DNA of 64,000 bases from the NCBI GenBank assembly GCA_029168955.1, contig JAPDOI010000364.1, positions 620,001 to 684,000 of the forward strand, written 5' to 3'. The translations under genes were made by a program, and so were the position numbers. The notes beneath the pieces are model-generated. The model did no database searches. It was not told the DNA's origin and saw only the letters and a program-made list of their open reading frames with translations. Below are positions 22,379-33,939 of this stretch, piece after piece (position 1 is the stretch's first letter; every line of letters begins with the position of its first letter). This DNA is from Aplectana chamaeleonis. Taxonomy: Eukaryota > Nematoda > Chromadorea > Rhabditida > Cosmocercidae.

Positions 22379-23117
22379 GTAGAATTTCGGAGAAAAGAGA
22401 TTTCGTCAATTTTTCCATGCCAAATCTCAGCCTTTTTGTAGCAAGGAAATATAGGAGAACACGTATCCCGAGAACCATGCTACGCGTTCTGAGGCGACCG
22501 CAGAACTCCGCAGACTTTTCCTTGCCAATCTGGGGAAGAGAGCAATAGCTTCCCTTCCTTACCTCTGTTCGTCGCTCGTTACAACCGCTCAGTCATTTCG
22601 ATTTACTAACTCCCCAAAACCAGATTTATATATGTTGAAAGTCTGAGCTTATCAAAATCTGCTTGATAAAACATCAACATCTACGTGCATAATTCATTTA
22701 TCGAGAACAAGGGCATGGTGTTGGTCATCTAGGGAAACAGCACCTAAAATGCGAGTGCATTTTCCTTATCATGACAGAAACGATAAAGCAAGAAAAATCG
22801 CTTGGGAATTTCGCAATTCGGAAGGGCAGAGGGTTGCGACATAAAGGAAGGAGGGACGGCAGAGTTCGTAAATTTGGTGCCGGTAGCAACCAATCTACCG
22901 CTGGCTCCCCTTATGTTTTGCGATTTGATCGGACCTTTTCATTCCACCACGTCCAGTTATTAACGTCCGGCAGTCTGCTCTGTTTAGGAGAGTCCATCCG
23001 GGCAGCAACTTTTGGGTAGACGGAAGTCAGTTGACACCGTTATGCAAACTAATCTGCGTGGGGAAGTTGGTGCACGTAAAAGTTTTCTTGAGCGAAAACT
23101 TCGCTAGGTCTCGATAG
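22379..23117 (+). repeat. Hel-A tail and 3' terminus, copy 1
   Basis: It shares landmarks with the other tails: CCGCTCAGTCATTTCGA, TGAGCTTATCAAAATCTGC, CCTTATCATGA, GTAGACGGAAGTCAGT and finally GCGAAAACTTCGCTAGGTC. The last 25 bases carry the stem-loop and the CTRR-like end of a Helitron. Confidence 0.8.
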
Positions 23118-23220
23118 TCAGAGTTATTTTCAAGAATTAAAAAAATGGAAAGTTTCGAAAAATTGAGATAATGTGCAAATTCTTCATTTGAAAAAAGGAA
23201 TTCTGGATTACAGAAGTAAA
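23118..23220 (+). repeat. AT-rich satellite remnant between Hel-A copies 1 and 2
   Basis: It begins TCAGAGTTATTTTCAAG and ends GGATTACAGAAGTAAA. The right edge followed by the left edge of the next remnant (TACGATACTAAATCA) reproduces the monomer sequence around 17200-17240. Confidence 0.8.
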
Positions 23221-23502
23221 TCCTTATACTTAAAGCAGTTATGTCCCTGATGTGTGTGTGTGTGTGTGTGTATGTGTGTGCATGTGTCCTGCATATCTTA
23301 GGAATGGCCGATCAAAACTTGTATGAAATGGTACCAACATTTAGGTGGGTGCGACATTTATCGATTACCAAAAATCAGCCTGAGTCACCTCTTACGTGCC
23401 TCGGGGCAACCGAGTTTGTCCGTGGAGCGCACTTTTGGCCGTGGGTCATGATAACTTCTGCGAGTCGTCTAGCTGATGCAAAAATGCAGGGCGTCATAAG
23501 AG

Positions 23503-24390
23503 GAGTGCAGGACCCCAGTGAGGGTGTGCAAGAAGTCATAGAAAGTGTGCAGGACCCTAATCCCGGAGTGTGCAGGACGTCATAGAAAGTGCGCAGGCCC
23601 TAAGTAGGAATGTGCAGGACCCCAGCGGAAGTGTGCAGGACGTCATAGAAAGTGTGGAGGACCCCAGGGAGGTGTGTGCAGGGCGTCATGGAAAGTGTGC
23701 AGGACCCCAGCGGAAGTGTGCAGGACGTCGTAGAAAGTGTGCAGGACCCCAGTGGGAGTATGCACGACGTCATAGAAAGTGTGCAGGACCCCGGTGGAAG
23801 TGTGCAGGACATCATAGAAAATGTGCAGGTCCCCAGCGGGAGTGTGCAGGACGTCATTGAAAGTGTACAGGACCCCAAAAGGAGGTGTGCAGGACGTCAT
23901 AGAAATTGTGCAGTAGCCCAGCGGAAGTGTGCAGGACATCGTAGAAAATGTGCAGGACCCCAGAGGAAGTGTGCAGGACGTCATAGAAAGTGTGCAGGAC
24001 CCGGTGGAAGTGCGCAGGACATCATAGAAAATGTGCAGGTCCCCAGCGGGAGTGTGCAGGACGTCATAGAAATTGTGCAGGACCCCAGCTGGAGTGTGCA
24101 GGACATAACCTTGAAAATGTGCAGGTCCTGAGTAGGAGTGCAGGACGTCATTGAATGTGTGCAGGACCCCAACGCGAGTGTGCAGCACGTCACAGATAGT
24201 GTGCAGGACCCAAATGGTAGGGTGCAGGTGCAGGACGTCATAGAGGGTGCGCAGGACCCCAGTGGGAGTGTGCAGGACCCCAGTGAGAGTGTGCAGGGCG
24301 TCATAGAAAATGCACAGGTCACGAGTGGAGGGGTGCAGGTCAGCAAAAGTTAGCAGGACCGCAGTGGGAGTGTGCAGGACGTTACCAAGA
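23503..24390 (+). repeat. 42-bp minisatellite array, Hel-A copy 2 (about 21 units)
   Basis: Same 21+21 bp unit as in copy 1, with more single-base indels that shift the heptad frames. Near 24225 a short GTGCAGGTGCAGG expansion occurs. Confidence 0.93.
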
Positions 24391-24863
24391 GTGAAGAATT
24401 TGAAAAAGGTTTTTTAATTTTTTAATGCTAAATCTTAACCTTTTTGTGGAGAAGAAAACAGATTAGAAAAAACATGAATTTTGAGAAGCGTGCGACGCGT
24501 TTTGAGATTGACGCAGAACTCCTGAGACATTTTCTTGCCAGTTTTAGGAAACAAGCAGCAGGTCCACTTCCGCACCTTCTCTGTTCGCCACTCATTGCAA
24601 CCGCTCAGTCATTTCGATTCCCTAACTTCCAAAAACCAGTTTTTTATATGTTGCAAGTCTGAGCTTATCAAAATCTGCACCACAAAAACATAAACAACCA
24701 CCTACTAATTTCATTCATTGAGAAGAAAGGCATGATGTTGGTCAACTAGGGAAACATCATATAAAATGAGAATGCGTTTGTCCTTATCATGATAGAGACG
24801 GTAAGGCGAGATTTATAGCTTGTGAACTCTACAAATTGGAAGAAAGGGCAGTGGGTAGCGACG

Positions 24864-25721
24864 TACTCTGCCAATTCGAGACTTGATGCTTCGGCGAAAG
24901 CGGCCTTTATCACGCTTTGTTATCATAAGGCATCAAATTCACCTTTAGCGCCGTCATGAAAGCTTATCCGCGCAAAGGGTGAATTTGCTGAGCGGTTGGA
25001 TATCAGTCAGCGCAAAGCGTGAAAATACCGCCTGCGCTAACATGTTAATGCATATCCAGTTGTTGAGCGGCTGGATACCACTCAGCGCAAAGGGTGAAAT
25101 GACCGCCGTTGCTGGCATCTCAGAAATTTCTAAACAAATGAAAACATCCCAGCGAAAACATGATAAAACGAATAATCACGTCTCAATGTGATCACGTCTC
25201 AATGTGTTTTCTATGAGCACCGCCGGTATAAAAACAGCCTCATCCCACCAGAGTCCTCATTCGGCATTCTGCTGCCGGCCCTGAAAAGGTGACTTCGGGT
25301 CCCTCTCCGGAGGCCAGCATAATTTTGGTTGCTGGGAGGATACAGTGGGTATCCCCACGACGGGGGGACGAGTTACGCCGGGGTCCGCAGAGGGTGGCTC
25401 CTCACCGCAGACCTCGGTGAAGATTACGCTCATGTTGCGGACAAGGGGGCTTCCTTGCTGTGGACCTTCAAATTCGTGAAATTTTCGGGGTAAATTCACC
25501 CATTTTTCGAGGTTAATTCACCTCATTTTCGGGGTAATTGGACCCTCTCTCGCTGCCAGTTCGCACCATTTTCACGGGAAATTCACCTCATTCTCACCTC
25601 CTAGCGGCAAATTCACCCATACAGTGAATTTAGCGCGGCAAATTAAGACTTCATGCCGACTTGTACAAGCATGAGCATCAAGTCTCTTTGCTGCGGTATC
25701 AAGTCTCGAATTGGCAGAGTA
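24864..25721. mobile_element. 854-bp TA-flanked element, CTCTGCCAATTCGAGACT ends
   Basis: TA (24864-24865), CTCTGCCAATTCGAGACTTG; AAGTCTCGAATTGGCAGAG, TA (25720-25721). The tail of Hel-A copy 3 reads GATGTAAGGGAAGG without it, giving the empty site. The interior has repeats of GCGCAAAGGGTGAA and AATTCACC and no transposase, so it is a non-autonomous Tc1/mariner-like element. Confidence 0.88.
25227..25234 (+). promoter_or_regulatory. TATA-like box inside the 854-bp element
   Basis: CCGGTATAAAAACAG is followed about 30 bp downstream by CCTCATTCGGCATTCTG, a spacing compatible with a polymerase II core promoter. No ORF of note follows, so this may be a relic of sequence carried by the element. 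Confidence 0.25.
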
Positions 25722-26000
25722 AGGGAAGGAAGTGCAGAAGGGTTGTGAATTTTATGCCGGTAGCAAACTGACGATTTACTGCTGGCTTCTTATGTTTTGC
25801 TTTTTGATCCCACATTGTGATACCCCACGGCCTGCTGTAAATGTACGGCACCCTGCTCTGCTCAGGAGAGTCCATACCTACGTACAGCAACTTTCGGTTA
25901 GACGGAAGTCAGTCACGACCGTTCTAACTAACTAATCCGTCTCAGGTAGTTGGCTCACGCAAAAGTTTCTGTGAGCGAAAACTTCGCTAGGTCTCGCTAG

Positions 26001-26057
26001 TACGATACTAAATCAAAACTTTTTCAACAACTTAATTGAAGTGAAAAATTTCTGAAA
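26001..26057 (+). repeat. AT-rich satellite remnant between Hel-A copies 2 and 3
   Basis: It reads TACGATACTAAATCAAAAC to TTTCTGAAA. Continuing into 38671 (TTTGGAATAAGTTGG) restores the monomer seen at 17270-17290. Confidence 0.8.
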
Positions 26058-26085
26058 TCCTTATACTTAAAGCAGTTATGTCCCG

Positions 26086-26207
<122 letters not shown>

Positions 26208-26419
26208 CCCGGATATCTTAGAATGGCCGATCAAAACTTGTATGAAATGGTACCAACATTTAGGTGGGTGAGACATTTATCGATTACCAAAATCAGCTGA
26301 GTCACCTCTTACGTGCCTCAGGGCAACTGAGTTTGTCCAGTGGAGCGCACTTTTGGCCGTGGGTCATGATAACTTCTGCGAGTCGTCTAGCGATGCAAAA
26401 AATGCAGGAGCGTTATAAA

Positions 26420-27036
26420 GGTGTGCAGGACCCCAGTGAGGGTGTGCAAGACGTCATAGTAAGTGTGCAGGACCCTAATCAGAGTGTGCAGGACGTCATA
26501 GAAAGTGCGCAGGTGATAAGTAGGAATGTGCAGGACCCCAGCGGAAAGGTGCAGGACGTCATAGAAAGTGTGAGTGAGAGTGGGCAGGGCGTCATAGAAA
26601 GTGTGCAGGACCTCAGTGGGAGTGTGCAGGGCGTCATAGAAAGTGTGCAGGACCCTAATCGGAGTGTGCAGGACGTCATAGAAAGTGCGCAGGTCCTAAG
26701 TAGAAATGTGCAGGACCCCAGTGGGAGTGTGCAGGACGTCATATAAAGTGTGCAGGACCTCAGTGAGAGTGTGCAGGGCGTCATAGAAAGTGTGGAAGAC
26801 CCTAATCGGAGTGTGCAGGACATCATAGAAAGTGCGCAAGTCCTAAGTAGGAATGTGCAGGACCCCAGCGGAAGTGTGCAGGACGTCATAGAAAGTGTGC
26901 AGGACCCTAATCGGAGTGTGCAGGACGTCATAGAAAGTGCGCAGGTCCTACGTAGGAATGTGCAGGACCCCAGTGGGAGTGTGCAGGGCGTCATAGAAAG
27001 TGTGCAGGACCTCAGTGGGAGTGTGCAGGGCGTCAT
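26420..27036 (+). repeat. 42-bp minisatellite, Hel-A copy 3, first part (147-bp higher order)
   Basis: Here the 21-bp halves are organised in blocks of seven: ACCTCAGTGGGAGT, GGCGTCATAG, CCCTAATCGGAGT, GACGTCATAG, GTCCTAAGTAGGAAT, CCCCAGTGGGAGT, GACGTCATAG. Successive ACCTCAGTG half-units start at 26603 and 26750, exactly 147 bp apart. It is cut in mid-unit at ATAGAA by the insertion that follows. Confidence 0.92.
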
Positions 27037-27490
27037 AGAACTCAGAACTTCGTTCCGGGCTTCCCGATGCGAAAAACTGCATTCCGGGCGACCCGGACGC
27101 TCAAAATTCGGGGCCAGATCCCGCTCCGGGCGACCCGCTAACCCCTCGCTTGTTACCGGCCACCCGGTTGACGAAAATTGCCTTCCCGGTGCAGCCGAAT
27201 CTGCGCGTGGATTTACAATTACGGACGGTGTTTTACAGTCTACGCCTAATATGTTTTTATTTTCCGGTTAGTCAGTTTCCTCACGCATTATCGATTGCGT
27301 GTGATTGTTATTGACTTTTTGAAGTTATTGTTGACGGAACTGTCTTGCTATCTTTGATTATCGTGGATGTTTTTGAACATCTTTCATCTCGTTTCCCGTG
27401 TTATCAGTTAATTCATTGCGGCGTTTAGAATTACCTCCGTTATATGAGGAATTAGTATTTATTACGAGTCGATAATTCTCATCACTCAGT

Positions 27491-27562
27491 ATGCCGGATA
27501 CTGAGATTACGTCTCCTGCGAATGCAGCTGATTCAGAATCGAAAGAGCCTGTGGCTACTAAG
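27491..27562 (+). CDS. Possible first coding exon, function unknown
   Basis: ATG at 27491 reads MPDTEITSPANAADSESKEP with four more codons to AAG at 27562, directly followed by GTAATG, an acceptable splice donor. It is acidic and low-complexity. No matching acceptor exon could be identified downstream. It lies inside the 5.38-kb insertion, so it might be the leader exon of an element gene. Speculative. Confidence 0.15.
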
Positions 27563-27820
27563 GTAATGTCAAAAGTTTTTTTTCGATTTTATATATATAT
27601 ATATATCGGCAATTTGTGTTTAGCTTTCATTTTTAAACATTTGAAATGAGATTGGTCTTCGATCTAATGAGGACGTGTTTGGTCTTCAGCCAATCTGAGC
27701 ATTACCGATACAAATAGGACACTTTTACAGATAACCTGCTGCCAAATTAACACGTACATGGAATTTTACTTTTAAGTCATTTTTAACTATAACGAAATGT
27801 TTCCGGGAGCATTTAAACTG

Positions 27821-28139
27821 GTTTTGCATACCATCGTGCGCAGGAATTCTTATGACGGACCCCCGAAATCTCACCGTGATCGAATTCAGGGGTTAGGAAA
27901 CATTTTCGATTGAAGTCTGCGTGATTGGATAGGCCTGCTAAAAAAAACTCGCACCCTTATCGAATATTCGCCCAAGCAGGAGATTACCAACCAGGAGACT
28001 ACAAGATTATTTCCACAATAAAGTCGTTGAATGAATGAATGAATGAATGAACCCTTGGGGAGAAATAAAAAAATGTATCTTACCTAAGTAAGGATTCAAA
28101 AAAAAATCAAAAATGTTTTGCATACCATCGTGCGCAGGA
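27821..28139 (+). mobile_element. Non-LTR retroelement 3' fragment within a 25-bp direct repeat
   Basis: A 25-bp sequence starting GTTTTGCATACCATCGTGCG stands at 27821-27845 and again at 28115-28139. Between them CCACAATAAAGTCGTTGAA runs into (TGAA)n at 28031-28050, a tail type seen in RTE-like elements. A long flanking duplication fits target-primed insertion, although about 65 bp lie between the tail and the second repeat. Confidence 0.55.
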
Positions 28140-28214
28140 TGGAACGCAGCAATCTTCTTAAGCTTTTCATCGGTTACAGCTCAGGCTTTTTGTAGATCGT
28201 TGTCTAAGGCGCTA

Positions 28215-28430
28215 ATCATACTCCTCAACGGCAGAGCGTCACGCGCGGGCGTGGCATTGGGGGATGAGTACTTTCTACTCGCGTCACGCGCTTGCTGAGT
28301 CTATGATTACTCCAGCGGCGACGCTATGGCGGATCGAATTAAAACGGGCCTTCACTTAATCGAGCGAACAAAATTTGTACACGCGTTCACCATCATGGTA
28401 GCAGATGATAGCATTGGAAGTAACTGTGGT
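28215..28430. repeat. Dispersed repeat, GCGACGCTATGGCGGA family, copy 2
   Basis: It shares CACGCGCTTGC, CGGCGACGCTATGGCGGA and ATCATGGTAGCAGATGATAG with 8890-9070. Confidence 0.6.
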
Positions 28431-28535
28431 AAAAAAGAATGAAAATGATGGTGGATTGATAATGAAAATTATGAAGGGTCGTTACTGGTGTAGCCGCCAT
28501 GGCGGAGCGGGCGTATCGTCAGTCCACTCATACTC

Positions 28536-28926
28536 TAAGGCCATTGTTATACTCTGCCACAGCCCTGTCGCGGTCGCAGACCAGAGCGACGTTGCAGTCG
28601 CTGAGGGCCAGTTTTGATATGATATACATCACGCCAACTTACGTCTGACACGCGCTATACAGACAAATCAATAACCCGGAATCAACAACAAATCAGGTAA
28701 GTTTCATCTCTATAAAGAGGCAGGAATCAGGATTAATACATTTAGGGTAAGGTGAAGATTCCAGGAGAGAAAAGAAAGAAGGAACTACAAAAAAAACAGA
28801 GGAAACCCGCACTAAACTAATTACTTCGTCGCTTTTTTTCATGGTGACAGCGTGGGTCCCGACACGATTCGTAACAGATGAGCGAAACTGTCGCGGTCGC
28901 AGACTGGAGATATAACAATGGCCTAA
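28536..28926. mobile_element. TAA-flanked MITE, GGCCATTGTTATA ends
   Basis: TAA (28536-28538), GGCCATTGTTATACTC; GATATAACAATGGCC, TAA (28924-28926). GTCGCGGTCGCAGAC recurs as a direct repeat near both ends. Inserted next to the dispersed GCGACGCTATGG repeat, whose tail TATGAATAGCGCC resumes at 28960. PIF/Harbinger-like by flank and ends. Confidence 0.75.
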
Positions 28927-30731
28927 CGCCCATGCGTGACGCGCCGGTTATGAGGACTATGAATAGCGCCTAAGTAAAGGATGCTATTGAACCTCGGGAG
29001 GGGGGAATCGCATTTGGACACGGCCATTTTTTCGGCTCCGCAATTTGACCTGTAACCCAGGGTTACCCTCCCGAAACCTAAGTCTGGAGAGTCGTTGCGG
29101 CGCGGGAAATGGGTGTGGCCAAGTTCGATGTCATAGTGGCCCCCTCCACCTACGATAGCACAGAGTGGAAAAGTTTGGGGGACGGTGCAGCCTGCTAAGC
29201 ATAAGACTTGGCGGGTTGATCGCGGGAGGATATTAAGGCGCCGGTCGGACCGACGACAGCCATTGAAGTCTCGGTCGGATCGCGGGCTCCTTCGAAGTTT
29301 GTCGGTCGAATCGCATGCAGCTTCAGAGCAGTGCCTCTATGCCGGGTTTATTCAATGGAATGAAACGTAAAAAAACGTAGTTTTTACTTCATCTCGTCCT
29401 GTCATTGGAAACCGCAAACAACGCAAGGGAGCGAGTGGCCTCGGCGTATTACTATTGAATTTTCGGGCAACTTAACGACTTTGCAGATGTTGACATTGCA
29501 CAATTGTTAACAAGCTTGCTCTTTGCTTGCTTGGAGAAGTTAAGACCCCATTTCATTCCTCTCTGCAATAGTCGCCGCAGGCGTGTAGCGCGCCTGACGC
29601 ACGTATAGAGTAAGTATACTCCAACGGCACATCCGCGCGTCCCGTACGTGATGCGCATGCGTTGTTGAGTATGAATAGCGCCGAACCAGGTCCACTATGG
29701 AGCTTCACACACGACGACGAACCCTGGGCTTTTCTCCATTATCTGGAAGACTCAGGGTCAGGCGTGCGTTGTCCTGCTGGACAAGGGGGAAAGGGGGCGT
29801 AAATATTGTCGAAAATTAGATTTTTCTGGGGGGCATTAAAATTTTGGGAAATTCCACAAGAGTACATGCGAGGAAATCATCTACAAATAATGATGTAACA
29901 GCGTATTTTAGGCAGTAGCCAAGTTTTCAGCTTATACGTCCAGAACAGCGCGTTTGGCCGAAATCGGACAACGCAGATTTTTCTTTCGAAAAGACAACCC
30001 TGCTATTCCGAAGGCACTGTTCTCATCCTGGGCCCCTCTACAAACTGCGTTGAGATCGCCCGGAAACTTTGCAACTTGAAGTATTAAAAATTAATATTCG
30101 AAACTGCACTGCGGTGAGCCGCCGGAAAATACCGCACTCCAAAGCCAAACCGAGCTATGTCGGTTTGGCTTCAGAGCGCGGGAACCGCAGAGACAGCAAG
30201 TTGAACAATAGGAAATCGAATTTTCAAAACTTGTGAATGCTTGCACACCCATAAAGGGTTTCACATACCCGGAGGTCTCGATACAAACCCTCGAACCCTG
30301 TGTGAAATCCTCCAGCTAGGTTTGCAGCGAGGTGTCCTGAAGCCTTGTGCAGGGTCAAGCGGGGTTGCCGAATTTTGCAACAGGGGAAGGGGTCGCAAAA
30401 ATTTGACCCGGAAATAAAGTTTAGGAGGGGGATCGCAAATATTCTGGACCAAAAATGAAAATTGGGTGAAGATACCCCAAAAATTCTAGATTTTTGGCCT
30501 TAAAAGGGAAGGATCTTAGCATTGTTCAGGTTCACAGATATTGTTACCCTATACCGAAGAGCACGTCAGAACCATTTTCCTTGAGGCTTATCGGTAGGGC
30601 AGGAAGTGCAGTGATTCATGAATAAAAAAACTCAGTAATTTTTCTTTAATTTCACTGTTCCATGTCACGAGGTTTAAACGCTTTTTTTTGGTGCTTTGAA
30701 GCAGTTTTTTCTTCTTTGCGAATTAAGGTCC
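28927..30731. other. No gene recognised
   Basis: It contains TATGAATAGCGCC repeat tails near 28960 and 29672 and a TCGGTCGGATCGCGGG-rich patch at 29215-29300. The small ORFs have no domain or consistent frame. Confidence 0.35.
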
Positions 30732-31118
30732 CTATAGGGCTTTTCGCCACATCCGCCAACAGCAGGCCCCAGTAGGATTGCGACCGAATACAGCGGGGGC
30801 TGAGGGGGAGTGTAAAAAATCTGACCCACAATGAAATTTTGCGAATTTTGGGTAGAGGTTTCGAAAAGTTATGACTCTAGTTTTCACCGACAAGGAAGGC
30901 GTTCCTAATTTTCTTCCGAAGAATTTAATTATCCGAGCCATTAAATTGAAATTGTTCACTTGCTTCGGCGGTCCATGTGTAGTGCCTTTCACAATGTTTG
31001 AGAATCGGGGTATATATAAACGTTGCGGGTGAATAGTTGTGAGGTCGTTTAACCAGTTTCGGTAGCTATGAATAAGAAGATTCTGTATTTCAGGGCGTTG
31101 CCGGCACGAAGCGCGCAT
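30732..31118 (-). other. Unrecognised 128-codon minus ORF in the 5.38-kb insertion
   Basis: It begins MRASCRQRPEIQNLLIHSYR and includes IPRFSNIVKGTTHGPPKQVN. The frame is open upstream of this Met for at least 20 codons. Composition is more protein-like than most ORFs here and it sits inside a 5-kb element that should once have had a gene. I recognise no transposase, integrase or polymerase motif. Confidence 0.25.
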
Positions 31119-31766
31119 GTTGAATTTGTTTGTGTTTGCCCTCGAACGTGTCTTGCTGTAGCGTTTTGTTGAAGAGGATTGGGAGAAACCGAGTGGTCTT
31201 ATGAATCGTGTAGGATGAAGAGCACTAACACGAGCTTGCTAAGATTCGTGAAAAATGATTTGGTTGCTAATAAGCTCTCCAAAATTAAGTTTCACTATGC
31301 ATTAGGAGATGAGGTGGTTTCCTTAAAATAGCTTGGCTGCCAGGGTAGGGCGCGGGGTGTGGATATCCTCAGGGGGGGGGGGCTGAGCTGCGCAGGTGAG
31401 TAGGGGAGGGGGTGTCTGAGCTATTCTGGCACACCAATAGAACCATTCTGAATGGCTACTGTTAAGTATACACTATTTAGAATCAGCTTTTTTAACGAAG
31501 ATTTCGATTATACTTTCCAATTTCTAGGAAAGGCTAACATTTTTCGAATATTGTTCAAAAAAGCAGATCGAGTCACGCTCCTGGGGTGGGGATTTGAGAA
31601 AATCGCCAACAATTTGTTCCCGGAGGGGGTCTGGGTAACATTGGCCTTGTCCACACCTCGTGCCGTACCCTGATTTCTTCTTTGCCGTCACCTTGTTCTA
31701 TGATTCATTTGCTTGTATGAATGCTCTGATTTTATCATGTTATATGTAGCAATGTTGATCTCTTTA

Positions 31767-31967
31767 TCAGTTAGGCTTTGAATTTTTTTCCCTTTCCTCT
31801 GTGATGAACCGGTGAAATTCGTTGCGTTGTTCACTAATTTCGCTCACACAACTGGTAAATAGAAGTTCTCGTGAGAAATTGTCACCCTCATGAATTGTTC
31901 TTTGAATGCAGCTGTTACTTAGATTGATAGAAGTGCTGTGAATGAATGTTGATACGTGAATTAACAA
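31767..31967 (-). other. Unrecognised 66-codon minus ORF
   Basis: It begins [20 protein letters not shown] and ends in a charged stretch (ITEEREKNSKPN). It could be an exon remnant on the same strand as the ORF at 30732-31118. No domain is recognised. Confidence 0.2.
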
Positions 31968-32013
31968 TGAATCGTTGTAAATTGAAAAAGGAAAGAGTTC
32001 TCATGTGTACATG

Positions 32014-32202
<189 letters not shown>

Positions 32203-32417
32203 GAATCTCGCACCGGGTCGCTGAAATTCCCCAGACTTGCGGGTGACCCGGTTCATAAATTTCGGCGACCCGGGGAGGTGCTCCGGGTCACCAAAAATCA
32301 TGATGCGGGTCGCCAGAGTTTCGAAATTCCGGCCGACCCGATTCACCATTCCGGGCGACCCGGACGAGCAGCGATTGGTCGCCCGGTATTTGGTGATCGG
32401 GAAGCGCGGTCCAATGT

Positions 32418-33582
32418 TCTGAGAAAGTGTGAAGGACCTCAGTGGGAGTGTGCAGGGCGTCATAGAAAGTGAGCAGGTCCTATGTAGGAATGTGCAGGAC
32501 CCCAGTGGGAGTGTGCAGAACGTCATAGAAAGTGTGCAGGACCTCAGTGGGAGTGTGCAGGGCGTCATAGAAAGTGTGCAGAACCCTAATCGGAGTGTGT
32601 GCAGGACGTCATAGAAAGTGCGCAGGTCCTGGTAGGAATGTGCAGGACCCCAGTGGGAGTGTGCAGAACGTCATAGAAAGTGTGCAGGACCTCAGTGGGA
32701 GTGTGCAGGGCGTCATAGAAAGTGTGCAGAACCCTAATCGGAGTGTGCAGGACGTCATAGAAAGTGCGCAGGTCCTAAGTAGGAATGTGCAGGACCCCAG
32801 TGGGAGTGTGCAGGACGTCATAAAAAACGAGCAAGACCTCAGTGGTAGTGTGCAGGACGTCATGGAAAGTGTGAAGGACCTCAGTTGGAGTTTGCAGGGC
32901 GTCATAGAAAGTGAGCAGGTCCTATGTAGGAATGTGCAGGACCCCAGTGGGGTGTGCAGGGCGTCATAGAAAGTGTGCAGGACCTCAGTGGGAGTGTGCA
33001 GGGCGTCATAGAAAGTGTGAAGGACCTCAGTGGGAGTGTGCAGGGCGTCATAGAAAGTGAGCAGGTCCTATGTAGGAATGTGCAGGACCCCAGTGGGAGG
33101 TGTGCAGAACGTCATAGAAAGTGTGCAGGACCTCAGTGGGAGTGTGCAGGGCGTCATAGAAAGTGTGTGCAGAACCCTAATCGGAGTGTGCAGGACGTCA
33201 TAGAAAGTGCGCAGGTCCTAAGTAGGAATGTGCAGGACCCCAGTGGGAGTGTGCAGGACGTCATAGAAAGTGTGCAGGACCTCAGTGGGAGTGTGCAGGG
33301 CGTCATAGAAAGTGTGCAGGACCCTACTCGGAGTGTGCAGGACGTCATAGAAAGTGCGCAGGTCCTAAGTAGGAATGTGCAGGACCCCAACGGGAGTGTG
33401 CAGCACGCCATAGAAGGTGTGCAGGACCCAAAATGGTAGCGTGCAGGGCGTCATAGAAAATGTGAAGAACCCAACGGGAGTGTGCAGGACGTCATAGAGA
33501 GTGCGCAGGTCCCCAGTTGGAGTGTGCGGGTCATCGAAATTTAGCAGGACCGCAGTGGGAGTGTGCAGGACGTCACCAAGGG
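32418..33582 (+). repeat. 42-bp minisatellite, Hel-A copy 3, second part
   Basis: It resumes with AGAAAGTGTGAAGG in exact register with the break at 27036 and shows the same seven-half-unit order. About 28 units of 42 bp. Together with 26420-27036 it formed one array of about 1.78 kb. Confidence 0.92.
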
Positions 33583-33939
33583 TGTAGAATTTGAAAAAAG
33601 GTTTTTCAATTTTTTAATGCTAAATCTTAACCTTTTATGGAGAAGAAATAGATAGGAAAACATGAATCTTGAGAAGCGTGCGACGCGAGATCGACGCAGA
33701 ACTCCTGCGACATTTTTTTGCCAGTTTTAAGATACAAGCAGCAGCTCGACTTCCGCACCTTCTCTGTTCGCCACTCATTGCAACCGCTCAGTCATTTCGA
33801 ATCCCTAACTTCCAAAAACCAGTTTTATATATGTTGCAAGTCTGAGCTTATCAAAATCTGCACCACAAAAACATAAACAACCACCTACCAATTTCATTCA
33901 TTGAGAACAAGGGCATGACGTTGGTGAACTAGGGAAACA
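33583..33939 (+). repeat. Hel-A tail, copy 3, first part
   Basis: It matches the tail of copy 2 (CCACTCATTGCAACCGCTC, GTCTGAGCTTATCAAAATC) up to AGGGAAACA, where Hel-B enters. The tail resumes at 38287 with GCATATAAAATGAGAATGCG. The empty site in copy 2 (24744-24770) reads AGGGAAACATCATATAAAAT. Confidence 0.85.

Larger units (their letters stand above)
23221..26000 (+). mobile_element. Hel-A copy 2: Helitron-like element
   Basis: It starts TCCTTATACTTAAAGCAG after A and ends AGCGAAAACTTCGCT, AGGTCTCG, CTAG before T. The insertion point GTAAA/TACGAT restores the satellite monomer exactly. It has a short GT tract (23250-23287), the conserved block (23288-23500), the 42-bp array (23503-24390) and a tail interrupted by an 854-bp TA-flanked element. 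About 1.92 kb without that insertion. Confidence 0.88.
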
